In this document: piece by piece, positions 49,766 to 64,000 of the stretch
How the letters are laid out: the number at the start of each line of letters is the position of its first letter
Position numbering within the stretch: the first letter of the stretch is position 1
DNA from: Flaccisagitta enflata
Lineage: Eukaryota > Chaetognatha > Sagittoidea > Aphragmophora
Length of the DNA stretch: 64,000 nt
Direction: 5' to 3'
NCBI GenBank assembly: GCA_965153355.1
Contig: OZ231128.1
Location: 28,892,001 to 28,956,000 of the forward strand
Made by a program: the position numbers and the translations under genes
The notes under the pieces: generated by a model
What the model saw: the letters and a program-made list of their open reading frames with translations, nothing else
Told to the model about the DNA's origin: nothing
Databases searched by the model: none

Positions 49766-52700
49766 CATCGGAAGACCAACCATCCCATATTGAATTTGAG
49801 TTTAATTTTCGGCTACGGATGAGGGGATAAGTTTCAGCTGACGTCTCTACCATATTAAACGTAACAAAGTCTGAATAGTTAATAGCCAACTTAACTTAAA
49901 GAAATCCCTTGAAAACCCTTTTCATGCGGTAATGGTCTCTCTGACCATATGGAATGAAAAAAGAATTGGTTGGGGTTTTCTTTTGAGAGGGAGCCAGCTT
50001 TTCATCATTCATGCTGTGTAACGTGTAAAATGGATAAGATGCTATTTTACCTTAGCGTCTAGATCTAGGTTGATTGTTGTCAAACCCTGTCAGACCATTC
50101 GACCAAAATTTGACATGATCATAACATTTTACGGGGAGTCATCGTGTTTTACTTTTAAGAGTGAAATCGTAAGTAAGGGACAACGTGAATGAATCATTTG
50201 AATCTACTTCTGGCATTTGATTTAGGTTCTTGTCGTAAAAATGAGACCAATTTCGTGAAAATACCTTTTTATTTATTGATCAGGTGAAAAACTTCCTGTC
50301 CTTACATTAAGAATTTTCTGATTATTCATTTATTCTATTGAGAACAAGGTGAGTCACGACCAAAATAACTATGACTAGTCATTGACAGCCGACGGGGTTT
50401 GAAGGTGAGGAATGGCTAAAGACAACTTTGACTGAATTGACTCGGACCTTTTTGAAAATAGATAATAAATTACGCCAATTAACCTTAGCGTCCGAGTTGG
50501 AAATAATGGCGTTCTCGTTTTGGCAATTATTGTGAAATGTTATTATTAATCATTATTCATTTATTTGGTGGAGTCTTAAGACTAATGAAAATAATAATAA
50601 TGATGATGATGGTAATCTGATTATCTGCGAGTAAGAGCCGATGTCTGAAGTTATAAAACTGGGTCCCAGGAGTCTAAGAATGTAGCTTACGCGCGCTAAT
50701 GACAAGATCGTGCTTTTCTCATGGAGGAAAGAGGAAAAAATGTTATTTACTTTCATTTCGCCCATTTTCGTCATTCCATGCTTATTTATCAGTACAACTG
50801 AAACTAGCATTCCTCGAACATACCATCCATCCAGTTTTGTTCCAGTTTTTGTTCTCAATTGTCGATTGTAAAAAAAAGTAAAAAATGCTGAGTGTTAAAG
50901 TGCATTCGTAGGCGGCTTTTTCCCCAATTTGTTACATCTCTCTACCCTCCGATTCCACCCCCTGCCAATCTCCTAGTTAACAGAGATAGTTATTTTTCCG
51001 TTTCAAAGGAAAAGAAAATCGTTTGTACATTTTTCTGCCCAGTTGGTTAACCGACACGAGAAAAAAGGGCCATGTACCAAGTCTCTTTGACTTCTTGGTT
51101 TTCATTTTGTTCTATCACAAAATTGAGAAATTATTAGTGGGACAGATTGCATGCATTGCATCACTATCGAGCCGGGCTCTCAATTAGTTTGTCGGACATT
51201 CTACGTTCTGTACCAAATTATCCTGTGAGAAAAATGATCAATGACATGGTAGACTTGCGGAGGAACGATGGTAGGACAATCTACCTGGAAATTGACTGAT
51301 CTGTGCCTTTATTGATGTTTTAATTATGAGTGGGCAAATGATGCATATGAGTGATCTGAATGGAGGTCTCAGGAGAAAGTTGCAAATGGAGTTTATTGAA
51401 TGTTGCCGTCGATTCGAAACTGTTTTCGAGTGTGTTGGCTAAGTTCAATTCGTGTAGTCACCCTCCCAGTTGGGTGTGTCAATATGCAAAAGTATGTTTG
51501 ATAAGATAATTGACATCAGGGAGTGTAAACAAAAATATTCTAAAACTTTTAGCGTTTTTATTTTTTCAAATTTCTATCATCCTCCATTTTTTTAGCGCAA
51601 AAAAGATTGTCAAAAATATATATATTTCCAGCATCTGCATTGAGTTTTGGTTAAAATAAGACTCATAACTTCTACAGAAAAGATTGGTTATTGTCTCTTT
51701 ATACAACTTTGGTGATAAATAAACTACCATTATTTTGTTGCAACTTGAATTAGTATCAAGATATTCATGTGTTAAATCTGATTAAGTTCAGTAACAATGA
51801 TACAGATAGAAAATCATCAACACAGCAATATACAAATTAGCGTCTAAAATGGGGTTTTGAAAAAAATGAAAAATAATAAAATTTGATAAAATAAAAACGC
51901 TAAAAATCTTAAAATTTAATATCTTATGCTATCTGATGTTGGTCTTATCGAAAAACCTTTTGCATATTGACACACCCGACCCTCCCAGACACACTTTCGA
52001 ATCGTGGTGACTGATTCTACGAAACTGGCTTTAAATTCTTGTGTCATGGCCCATGGGTTGCCTCGGCTTACTAAATTCTAAAATTGATGTAGTTGCGCCT
52101 CCTGTTTTACCCGGTAGCTCACCTACCGTGATCTCCTCAGAAGCTGGACTCTGAGGATGTAGGGACTTATGGCAGATTTTTTTTTGAAAATCACGCCGCG
52201 CCCGCTATATTACTCTTTTAATACAGCGGCACGCTTATAAAAGCCTAGCACTCAGTAGTATGGAGCGTTCCCTTCCCCCTTATTCTAGTTAGCCTTCTCT
52301 AGGTCACTCGTTTTTCCCGTTGGATTTTTTTATTGTTCCTGTTTTCTTTTTTTTTCGCCTTAAAAATCTGTGGGCCTTAGGGGGTCTTCCTTAAGTTTTG
52401 GTGCATTCGTTGCGGGCTGAGTTTCTCAAAAACTCGAATAAACTAAGTCAAGATGTTTCTTATTTTCATCTCTTCCCCGACGTAAAGGCCCGCCGTGTCA
52501 CTCTTGTTTTTAGTACCGATAGATATCGCCTCTGTATTTTTGTACACCAGTTATTTACTGTTTGAATAAATATTAGGAATTTTTCATCAATTGCCGAATC
52601 GCTCATCAAAGCTTCTTTTCTTCCCCTTTGTTATATTTCTTATCATTTCTTCGAAGTCCCAAATGTCGAAGATAAGATTTTATAGCACGTTATATAAGGG

Positions 52701-53320
52701 GAATATACTTTGTTTAAATCACTTATTTTTTCTTCGTTCCGTCGCGAATAGTAGCTGTGACTCGTGTATATTGTAATATGATTATGTAGTACCGAGCGAT
52801 CTAGGAACGAGGAGAACAAAAAAAGCGGTATAATGCTTCATGGGGGGTTTCCTTTAGTTTAGGACGGCGGTTGGGTTATGAATGAACGGATTCGAAGACC
52901 TCTACGTGTACCAAAGACCAATTTCTGCGCGACATGCGGAGAGAATTTATCTCCGATTTTGTCATATAACTTCTTTCATGACGTGATTAACTGAGAAATT
53001 GAAATTGAAATTGAAATACATCTAATTAACCCGAGACATGTTAAGGACACAAGATCAATAAACAAATCCAAAAGGGTGCGTGCATGTGTAGTGCATTAAA
53101 CTAATTTGATGGCACAACATACATAAGCGTAAAATTTTACAACGGGTTTTGCGAGAATATGTCAACCTGGGCAGAAAAGGCCAGAAATGATTTTGAAAAC
53201 AGCGTCGTTAGGGCTAAAAGCAAAAGCTACATTCCGACGGCTGCGTTTATACTTTTCCACTAAAATAGCAATAATCCGAAGGCACAAGCAATAGTCCGAA
53301 GGCACAACCGTCGTGGTCGC

Positions 53321-53391
<71 letters not shown>

Positions 53392-53578
53392 TCGTTGTTG
53401 TCGTTGTTGTTTTCGTTGTTGTTGTTTTCGTTGTTGTTGTTTTTGTTGTTGTTGTTATCGTTGTTGTTGTTTTTGTTGTTGTTGTTATCGTTGTTGTTTT
53501 GGTTGTTGTTGTTGTTGTTGTTGTTGTTTTCATTGTTGTTTTCGTTGTTGTTTTCATTGTTGTTTTCATTGTTGTTTT

Positions 53579-53661
<83 letters not shown>

Positions 53662-54143
53662 TTTGGCATTATGATCCCGGCCTGGGTTAGACATCGGCGC
53701 CGCAATCCCAGGCTAGTGCCGCCCGAAGTGGAGAGCGGGACCAAATGAGATCAGCGGGACTTGCAAGTTTTGACGTTCGTTGCGGGATTGGGCTCGTTCG
53801 TTGAGACGTTAACATGTGGAGGAACAATGATGGTGATGAAGAATGTTAAGACGTTGCAATATTGACTAGGTTACAGTGTACAACGTGACTGTTATACAGG
53901 ATTCGGCTCACCTGACGCTGCAGGTGCTTGGGCCTGCACCGAATATCCTCCAACGCTGCCCGCTGAACCCCGGGTCCTATGCGCGGACAGAAACCGGTGG
54001 CGCCAACACTGCTGGCGCTGCGAAACAAGAGACCCCGATGCTTGAGCTTTAAGCGGCCCCCAGGGGCTTAGGGGACCGGTGCTCTCGAAGTTGGCGTTCG
54101 TCTGGTTGCCGATTCGAATGATGAGTGCGAGAGATGGTTTAGG

Positions 54144-54193
<50 letters not shown>

Positions 54194-56341
54194 AACTGAG
54201 TCACCCAGCCCCAAGCCGAACGTTTTGTTTGAGAGAAAGTAACTGAGCTCCAGCATCGAGGACTCATAAATGCGATGGACGGAACTGAAGATCGAGATGC
54301 CGACGACGCATCTTCCGCTACGTTAAGAACTCCCCCAGGCGCCCGTAATCGAGATAGCGTCGGCAACGTTTCTAACTCCGGCGGAAGAACTCGCAGCACA
54401 CGGCGCAAATATGTCGCAGAGAGTGAAACGCTTTCTTCCATAGCACAAGATGCCGAGGAAAGGCTCGCGGCCAAACGGAAAGACAGGGCGAAAATGCGTG
54501 AACTCAGGTCAGTTTGTGAGTGCATACAGTGTAAGTCGCCTTTGATCAACGTACAATGATGTACGTCCTTGTCGTGCAATCGCCAATCGGGAACTCCCGT
54601 AAAAGCGTTGAAATCGTTCGATCCCTTCCTTATGGACAATCAATCAGTCAAACAATAAATCAGCCAATCAATCATTCAATCTTCCAGGTTAAAGGAAATT
54701 CAACGGAAACAGCAATTGGAAGACGCAAAAGAGATTCTCGTCAACGGCGATGGTCAGGCTGCCGCGTCCACGCCGTCTCCTCAGGAACTACCATCGGTAC
54801 GAGTGGACGACGACGACGACGACACTGAACCGACGACGATTCGACCTCAATCGGCAACGCCTCTCGCCGCCGCCGCTAATCACGTCCCGTCGAGAAGTGG
54901 CGCCGATGAAAGAGCGAGCGGGCGCGATCCGACTTCCGCCTCCCATCTCCTGGAACCGCGTGCGAGTTCGCTTCCGCGCGTCATGGGATTAAATCAGAGA
55001 CGAGGTAGCGGCGATGGAGCTTCGTCTTCCGCCGACGAGGAGTCGCGATCCGTCTCCTTGACGCAATTCAGGTTTGTTGAAGCGCTGCTTTGTTTGTGTG
55101 CTTGCGCGTTGTGAAAGGTCCTTCATCAGTTTCCTTGGCCGTTGCAACGCGATAGTACGGTGCGCCGCATTAAAAACAGGACAGTTTGTATCAATAGCTT
55201 TTTAATGCGCAAAAATGGATTATTCAAACCAAAGACGGATGAATACATCGCTCATGTGTTTATAGTTGATGAATCTGCCTTCGGCCTGGATGACAAGCTC
55301 CATAGAACGTGGCATCGAGGCAAATAAGTTGGCCAGGTAGTCGATGGTAAGGCGGCACCAAACTGTAAAAGTAACTATGGCAAAGGACACTTTGTAATGC
55401 TAGTTTCTGCTTAACTATTGACCTGAGACACAAAAAATTCATGACCGTTTGAAAGCCCTGCAAAAAATCTTCCAAATGCGACGTTGCTGGTCATTGTAGC
55501 TTTATTTGTTTAGAAATGGCATAGGTTTGAAGAAAAAAATCACTGATTGAAAAAAGTGCTCATTTCAAATTTTTCCAACAAGCAATTTAAGTCTTTCTGT
55601 TTTCGTCAATGATTAAGCTTAGGATTATCTTTGATACTCGATATCCATGATCAAATTAAAGAGCTTCAAATTCTCTTTAAAATGGCGCCAAGAACAAATA
55701 TCTAACTCAATGCGTTTAATTTTTATGTAAGAATAAAGATAACCCCTAAAAATCATGTAGTAAATTTCCAAATTTCTGACAACCTGTCTTCATCCTTATG
55801 CCATTTTTAAACGGTTAGAGTCAGGGCATCCAGAAAGGTCTCATTTGAAAGATCTTTCGCAGAGCTTCAAAATGGTCATGGATTTTGCTATGTTTTTCTC
55901 ATTGCATGGATGTGAAACACTAACAATTAAGTGGTTCGCTTTTTGTTTTTTTCCATGGTTAGTTTTTTCCCATGCCATTTTTCATAGCCTCTCTTCAGAG
56001 CGTCACTGCGTCCAAACAAATTGACCGATTTAAACGCGGTTTGCGGCAAACGCTTCGTCTTTTGAAGAGCTTCAAATTGGTCACCGATAAAGATATGATT
56101 CTTTTATTTTGAGCCTAGAAATATAGGGAAATGTACTGTCCTGTTTTTTATGCGCCGCACTGTACTAAATTCTATTTGCGCTCTTTTTGGGCAGCGGCCC
56201 CAAAAGGCCGATGTCCTGCAGGACACAGGGGGGAATTTCGCGTCCCTTGTTTTCTTCTTTCTTTCTTTTTCTTCTTTCTTTCTTTTTCCTCTTTCTTTCT
56301 TTTTCTTTCTTTCTTTTTCTTCTTTCTTTCTTTTCCTTCTT

Positions 56342-56387
<46 letters not shown>

Positions 56388-59300
56388 CGCTCGCTCGCTC
56401 GCTCGCTCGCTCGCTCTTCTTATAAAATCTCACCTCTTTCCTCCTTCACATAGGGACGTGAAAAAAGCATTGGCCGACAGCGAGGAAAAAGTGAAAAACT
56501 TAATGATGCGCAATCAGCATTTAGACAACGAAAAGACTTCACTCAATTACACCGTCGATTTACTTCAAGACAAATTCGAGGAACTTTCCGAACGGTCCGT
56601 CGAATGCGAACGGTTACTGAAATCGAAATCTCATCAGTTAGATGCGTCTCGCCGGGAAAACAAGCAATTGAACAACAACGTCGCCGTTTTGAGGCAACAG
56701 CTCCAACAACGAGAAGACCTCGTGCATCAACACGGATTGGTCCTAGTCGGCGGGGAAGTCGTCGAAGATCGCGTCCACGCCGAAGGCGCGAACGAGGGGG
56801 ACTACGCTGTTGATGGCGGCGCCGACGATGACGTTGTTGTGAAACGACGGTTGGCGCCCGCTGCTATCGTCACGCGTCACGCCGCGGCTCTTCTCGACAA
56901 CAGCGCGGGAGCTGAAGGAACGCTGGATTTCCGTTTAAGGAGATTCGCCGCGGAAAAGGAAGAGTTGAGAGAAACGATAAAGATATTACAGGTACGGTAA
57001 CACCCCGCTACGTAACAGACTTGAGAGTAACGGAAATCCGCCACTAAAGTTAACGAATCCTAGTCTTTTTCATATCGATTAGAACTTGCTATTTCTTTCA
57101 TTTATTATTGGCAATAACAGAAATTTGTCCTTGACAATTCAATTTTATAGTCCCTTAACATCCTTTATTGCGGGATTCACTTTTTGTTCAAATACTGTCT
57201 GAACGGTACCGCGTCGCGTTGCACTTCTTGAAGTGTGGAGCTCATCCTTCGCCACACCGTCGTTGCGCCAGTTATCTCTGTATCTCGTTATCCAACTTTG
57301 TCGTCTTGAAGCCTTGTTATTCTTCAATGTTATCAGGCGTACTTCATGGCGATCATGGCATGGCGTGGCATAATCTAGCCTCTTGTTGGATATTCTCCTG
57401 CTCCGTTGCTGGTCTTTGCAGCTTGCCATGTATCTTATATCTCCCATTCTATTTCCTCCCCTCTTCTCTTATCCCATGACCAGGCTGAACTGGAGACGGT
57501 GGGGAACGCTGAGCCGTCGTCGGCCAACACTTCGGGTTTGAATCGTTCCTCGGTCGTTAACGCGATGGACGAGTTGGAAATGATGACGCGGGAAGAGCGA
57601 AAGAAACTCGAAGAGTGCCGAATCAAGTTGGAAAAAACGGAAATCGAACTGATGACGGCCGACAGCGCCATCTTGCGCATGGAACAGCAAGTAAAACGAT
57701 ACAAAGAGATGCTGGACGTCAGCGAAAGGCAAGAGGAGGAGTTGAAGGCCGATAAGCGCAAGATGACGAGAGAGTTGAGGGAAGCCAAAGGCCAAGTGGA
57801 GGAACTAACTAATGCCAATAAACATTTGCAAACTCGGCTGGATAAGATCAGAGCCGTCCGCGGAGTATTACAAACCGAACTTAATAAACCACTGTGATTT
57901 CTTATATTCTGTTATCTTCCATTCTTTTTTCAATGATTCATTCCACGCACGCGCGCATTCCTTTGTTTTAGTCGCGTGGTTTTTTTTTCTTCGAAGTTAT
58001 GTGACATGAAATCGATCCATCGCTCATTTTGGGCCAGTTTTGGAGAGCATACACCCTCGAGGTTCTCCTTGGTGTTGAACGCACAAAGTCATTCTAATTC
58101 AACAGAATGGATGCCCGGAGTGATGTCAAATTCAGCTGACATGACCTGATTGAAACATGTCTTTTGTGCCATCTGGGCCTTTTTGTCCCCGACGAACAGC
58201 CTGTGTACCAATTTTCAAAAAAATTCTTAAACTTTTACTACCCTTTGCCTATTATTTTTGTAGTAATATTTAGCTGGGACTTAGATGGTTTACATAGGTA
58301 GAGGGTAGTAAAGGTTTATGAATTTTTTTAAAATTTAGTAAACAAGCAGAGGGTAGTAAATAAACAACCCCTGCAAAATTCGAATTAAATCTGAAGTCTG
58401 GTTTATGAGATATTAGTTTATTTATGTAGTAGTATGTTGCTAGGACTTAGGCAATTTACATAGGCAAAGGATAGTAAAGGTATGTGAATTTTTTTCTAAT
58501 TTGGTACAGAAGTAGTGGGTAGTGAATAAATAACCCCTGCAAAATTCGAATTAAATCTGAAGTCTGGTTTATGAGATATTAGCTTATTTATATAGTAATA
58601 TGTTACTATGACTTAAGCAGTTTACAAAGGCAAAGGGTAGCAAAGTTATGTGAATTCTTTTTGTCCCCGACGAACAGTTTTCATCGGTGACTATGAAGTA
58701 GCAGTGATACGTAGTCTGTCTGTCGTTCGTTTGTTCGTTTAAAACCTTCTCATATTTTTGGAACCAAACTTCAGAATTATATGAAACTTTGCTGGTGTTG
58801 TTTATAGGTCAATAGGACCTTGTGTACCAAGTTTCAAAAAAATTCATAAACTTTTACTACCCTTTGCCTATTATTTTTGTAGTAATATTTAGCTGGGACT
58901 TAGGTGGTTTACATAGGTAGAGGGTAGTAAAAGTTTATGAATTTTTTGTCCTCGACGATCAGTTTACGTCGAGGACTATAACATAGCACTGATCGTGTAG
59001 TAAGCCGTTCGTTGTTCGTTGTTTGTTGTTGTTTGTTGTGTCAACCCTTAAAAACTTGAGAACCACAACTCAGATGTTGATGAAACTTGGTCAGTGTTAT
59101 TTTTAGGGCATTACTAACCTGTGTACCAACTTTCAACAACATTCATAAATATTTAATACCCTTTGCCTATTATTTTTGTAGTAATATTAATTCCTGGACT
59201 TGTGCAATTTACATAGGGGAAGGGTAGTAAAGGTTCACCAATGTTGTTCAAACTTGTTGTGAAGGTTTATTGCATCAATTAAAGCTCCCCTGCAAGATTT

Positions 59301-60493
59301 CAGATAATTCTGAGTATTGGTTTAGAAGATATAAGGGTATTTTGCTAGTAATATTAATTCCTAGACTTGTGCAATTTACATAGGGGAATGGTAGTAAAGG
59401 TTCACCAATGTTGTTCAAACTTGTTGTGAAGGTACATTGCATCAATTAAAGCTCCCCTGCAAGATTTCAGTAAATTCTGAGTATTGGTTAAGAAAATATA
59501 AGGGTATTTATGATGTATCTAGTAAAGTTATTTCTTGGACTTCAGAATTTTTTTTTTTTTTTTTCGAAAAAAAAAAATATTTTTTTTTTTTTTTTTTTTT
59601 TTTTAATTTTTTTTTTTTTTTTTTTTTAATTTTTTTTTAAATACTTTTTTTTTGAAATTTTCTTTTTTTGGAAAAACTTGAAAATTTTTAGTTATCTTTT
59701 TTATTGTTGGACTATAAGGTATGCTTTCATGGACTTCAAGGAATGCCATCATGGGCTTCAAGGTATGCCATCATAGGCTGCAAGGTATGCCACCATGAAC
59801 TTCAAGGTATGCCATCATGGACTTTAAGGTATGCAATTGGTAGCCGGGTCAGACTGAGTAGCCGGGTCAGACTGAGTAGCCGGGTCAGACTGAGTAGCCG
59901 GGTCAGACTGAGTAGCCGGGTCAGACTGAGTAGCCGGGTCAGACTGAGTAGCCGGGTCAGACTGAGTAGCCGGGTCAGACTGAGTAGCCGGGTTGGACAC
60001 CAAATAGACTACAGTCGAGGACTGTTGTTTTTAAGCTTTTTTTAATTTGGTATACAAGTAGAGGGTAGTAAATAAACAACCCCTGCAAAATTCGAATTAA
60101 ATCTGAAGTCTGGTTTAGAAGATATTAGCTTATTTATGTAGTAATATGTTACTAGGACTTAGGCGATTTACATAGGCAAAGGGTAGTAAAAGTTTATGAA
60201 TTTTTTTCTAATTTGGTATTCAAGTAAAGGGTAGTAAATAAACAACCCCTGCAAAATTCGAATTAAATCTGAAGCCTGGTTTATGAGATATTAGCTTATT
60301 TATGTAGTAATATGTTACTAGGACTTAAGCAGTTTTCATAGGCAAAGGGTAGTAAAAGTTTATGAATTTTTTTAAAACTTAGTAAACAGGTAAATAATGT
60401 CAATTAAACAGCTCCTGCAAAATTCGATTTAAATCTGAAGTCTGGTTTATGAGATATAAACTTATTTGTGTAGTAATATATTACTGTTGTAGG

Positions 60494-60640
<147 letters not shown>

Positions 60641-63600
60641 ACAGTGTGTGTTTTTTCTTCCCGTGGACTGTTTTAAAAACAGATATTGCTAATATTGCAT
60701 AAAATAACCCATGCCATTCCTCTAAAAAAGGTTTGCCGTCAAGGACTCCAAGGACCAAGGTTTGCTTTCTTGGACTTCAGTGTTTAATGTTCAAGGTATG
60801 CCGTCATGGACTTTAAGGTATGCCGTCATGGACTTTAAGGTATGCCGTCATGGACTTTAAGGTATGCCGTCATGGACTTAAAAGTATGCATGCCATCATG
60901 GACATCAATTATTTTTTCAAAAATTTTTTTGAATTTTTTTTTTTTTTTTTTTGAATTTTTTTTTTTTTTTTGAAATTTTTGAATCTTTTTTTTTTTTTTT
61001 TGAAATTCTTTTTTTTTTTTTTTTGAAATTTTTTTTTTTTTTTTGAAATTTTTTTTTTTTGAATTTTTTTTTTTTTTTTTTTGGTGTGTCTTTTCTCGAG
61101 TCGCGTTTACGCAACGAGAAAGCTTCAAAAATTACAGTCCCCAGTCGGGGACTGTAATTTTGAAGCTTTTTTAATTTGGTATACAAGTAAAGGATATTAA
61201 TTGAACTGCCCCTGCAAAATTCGAATTAAATCTGAAGTCTGGTTTATAAGATTTCAGCTTATTAATGTAGTAATATGTTACTAGGACTTTGGCGATTTAT
61301 ATAGAGGATTGGAGTTGATGAATTCTTTTACTTGCTCATTTATTACTTTCTGATTTTTCTTTAGGTTTGCCATCATGGATTTCAAGATTCATCTTCAACT
61401 ACTGTCATCATCTTCAACTATTGTCATCATCTTCCACTACTGTCATCATCTTCCACTACTGTCATCATCTTCCACTACTGTCATCATCTTCCACTACTGT
61501 CATCATCTTCCACTACTGTCATCATCTTCCACTACTGTCATCATCTTCCACTACTGTCATCATCTTCCACTACTGTCATCATCTTCCACTACTGTCATCA
61601 TCTTCAACTACTGTCATCATCCTCGACTACTGTCATCATCTTCAACTACTAAATTTTTTTCAAAATTTTTTAAAAAATTTTTTAAAATTTTTTTTGAAAA
61701 TTTTTTTGAAAATTTTTTTTGAAAATTTTTTGAAAATTTTTTTTCAAAATTTTTTTTTGAAAATTTTTTTTCAAATTTTTTTTTGAAAATTTGTTTGAAA
61801 TTTTTTTTTTGAAAATTTGTTTGAAAATTTTTTTTTTTAAATTTTTTTTGAAAATTTTTTTTGAAAATTTTTTGAAAAAATTTTTGAAAAAAATTTTTGA
61901 AAAAATTTTTGAAAAAATTTTTGAGAAAATTCTTAAATTTTTTGAGAAAATTTTTTTTTGGGAATTTTTTTTTTTTGAAAATTTTTTTGAAAATTTTTTT
62001 GAATATTTTTTTCTTAGATTTTTGTTGTCATAATCATTCAGTGTTGTCATCATCATCATCCACTATTGTTATCTTTATCAAGTTTTGTCATCAATAAAAC
62101 AATACTAAATATTTTTTTCTTTTTTTTCTTCTTGAAATTGCTGTCTTGTCGTGTATCTCATCGAGTTGCGTTTACGCAACGAGAAAGCTTCAAAAATTAC
62201 AGTCCCCAGTCGGGGACTGTAATTTTGAAGCTTTTTATGCGATCGATTTTCCGTTTGTGCTTTCAATATATGTCGGCTTTTATTTATATAATATACATCT
62301 AAAATCGTTTATCTACCTATCGCGTGGAAAATATTGACTGTTAAATATTAATACTATGGCATCTCGGTTTCTAATCTTTTGGATCGCGGTACCACGTTTC
62401 GTTATTTGACTTTTCTCGTCCGTAGTGCATGCTAGTGGTGACTGGTGAATGGCATGAGGTTTTTCCTCGTTCAGTCTTGTTCTATGCACATCTGTATTTC
62501 GTCGACCCGTATGCGCGTATCTTGATTCCAGATTGCCGCTGAATTCATAATTTTCACCTGTGGTGGGCAAAGGGCTGGATTGTGGGAGATTAGAAGAGGC
62601 TTTTGGGAAGGCGACAGACGGCCATCCCGTAAAATAGGCCCATATCGTCTCATTCGCGGCTCACTCATACGAATTCATGATCCCACGATGCCCCTTGAGC
62701 CTCAGGATTTTAGATTAGATATTTATTCTATCTGGGTTTGATGTGAGATTATAATTCTATCAATGCCACTCTGCCCATGCCACGCTCACTAATTTTTCGG
62801 GACTTCCACCATTTGGGATTTTAATGGCAGCTTGTTCTCTATCTCACGCTAAATTGTTGCCATACTATACTTATTCTCTTGGTCATCGTAAGAGGCTTAC
62901 GGGTAGCTCTACGATGGATCAGTTGTTTGCCTTCAAATGCTACCCCACGAAATGTTGCATATTATTTTGTATTAAATGCTTTTGTCTACCAATACCTTGT
63001 AAGATTAAGAATTTAAGATTATACAGTTTTCTTAAAATGACTGTCCTGAGTATCGAACACTGCTGTTTTTGAGCACAATTGGAAAAGGCCTTAAAATTTA
63101 TTTTCAGTTATCACTTAGATTCGGACCAAAGAACTAAGGCCAGTAAACTATGTCAATCTATATCAAATAGTTTTTTTGGGTGAACTCTCGTTCATTTAAT
63201 CGTCCACTCTTAAATTAGCCAGAAGTCACCACATGGATATGTCTTGAGAACTGGAATTGTGTGGGGTAACATTATGTATGAGGAAATAACGTGTACCCTT
63301 CAGAGAATACCCAGTTATTTGACAGCTCTAAGCTTGTTTGAGTTCATATACTGCCTCCTTGTGATTTTGGTTGCACCCCCACCCCTTTCTATTTACAGAA
63401 AGTATTTTTGTGTTACGCGTGAATGCTGCCAACCGAATTTTACAACCTGGAAATTATTTTTAAATTCTTCTGTCTTGTTATCGCCTAGTTTACTACCAAT
63501 TGAAAAGGATTCTATTTCTATTCGATAGTTTATGATCTTTTATTATCGTAAATTTAGTTTTTCCCTGCTATCCTGTTGCTTCCAAATTTCTTATCTGTTG

Positions 63601-64000
63601 ATTTTCTTCCGCTTGTTTCTCAGTCAAATTTCGGTTATCAGAATATTTCCCAGTATTGGCCAGAAACTCCATTTCTTCCACGTTGAAAATTTCCATTAGT
63701 ACTGCAAAGGAATAAAAATGGCGGATGCAAGCGAAACCCAGAAGCCCGAGGAAACCGTCAATGAGACTGCCGACGCCGCCGAAGCGCCAGCCGCCGACGC
63801 ACCGGCTGAAGATACAGGTCAGTCACGCTGACTGCCGAGGTACATTGTAAATTGTGTAATACAGCCGGAGACCCTAGAAAAGCTGATTTTTCAGCTTTTG
63901 CATTTTTTTCAATTTTTCCTTAACTTCTCTTGGCTAAATGAGCTCATTGAGTGGGCTAACTTCTTTTTTGTCGTGGACCTATGGTCTGTTGCTACATTGT

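Overview
This is a repeat-rich animal (bilaterian) nuclear window. Protein-coding information sits in short, GC-richer exons with clean GT-AG borders. The introns and intergenic DNA are AT-rich and crowded with foldback elements, hairpin-ended elements, minisatellites and microsatellites. The multi-domain small heat-shock protein with a methionine/glutamine-rich N-terminal helix resembles the multi-domain sHSPs I know from flatworms, so a platyhelminth or other spiralian is my best guess. That is inference; the genes themselves only prove Metazoa.

Layout. (1) 1827-32542 (+): a small heat-shock protein gene whose first exon(s) lie in 1-1826 or outside the window. Eight exons join in frame into 442 codons with three alpha-crystallin domains and a C-terminal IXI motif. 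Two introns of about 13.7 kb each hold most of the repeats. Intron 1 holds a 2.6-kb foldback element, a 5'-truncated CR1/L2-like LINE with an intact reverse transcriptase ORF, and a 2.6-kb hairpin-ended element loaded with an 11-bp satellite organised in 308-bp higher-order units. The other long intron holds a 5.3-kb foldback element interrupted by at least four other insertions. (2) 41719-49765 (+): a complete MARK/PAR-1 kinase gene in nine exons, 1094 codons (kinase, UBA, long low-complexity spacer, KA1). (3) 54275-57897 (+): an LRRFIP-type coiled-coil protein gene in four exons, 522 codons, with a decayed Tc1/mariner copy in its second intron. (4) 63718-63817 (+): the first coding exon of an unidentified gene that runs off the window. 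All four genes are on the + strand.

Mobile DNA. The commonest repeat (family A, at least 15 copies or fragments) has one end reading (A)ACAAGGCC followed by a short subterminal motif, and another end made of a GC-rich hairpin followed by AAAA. The subterminal motif and the hairpin stem change together from copy to copy, and the interior is a tandem array that differs between copies. This is the architecture of Helentron-associated HINE/DINE-1-like elements. A second family (B, 58.2-62.2 kb) looks built the same way with different sequence. Two roughly 510-bp foldback elements, at 37730-38243 and 51470-51979, each have a perfect 9-bp target-site duplication and look MULE-like. Genes and repeats show no functional link beyond sharing introns. 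No tRNA, rRNA or CRISPR was found.
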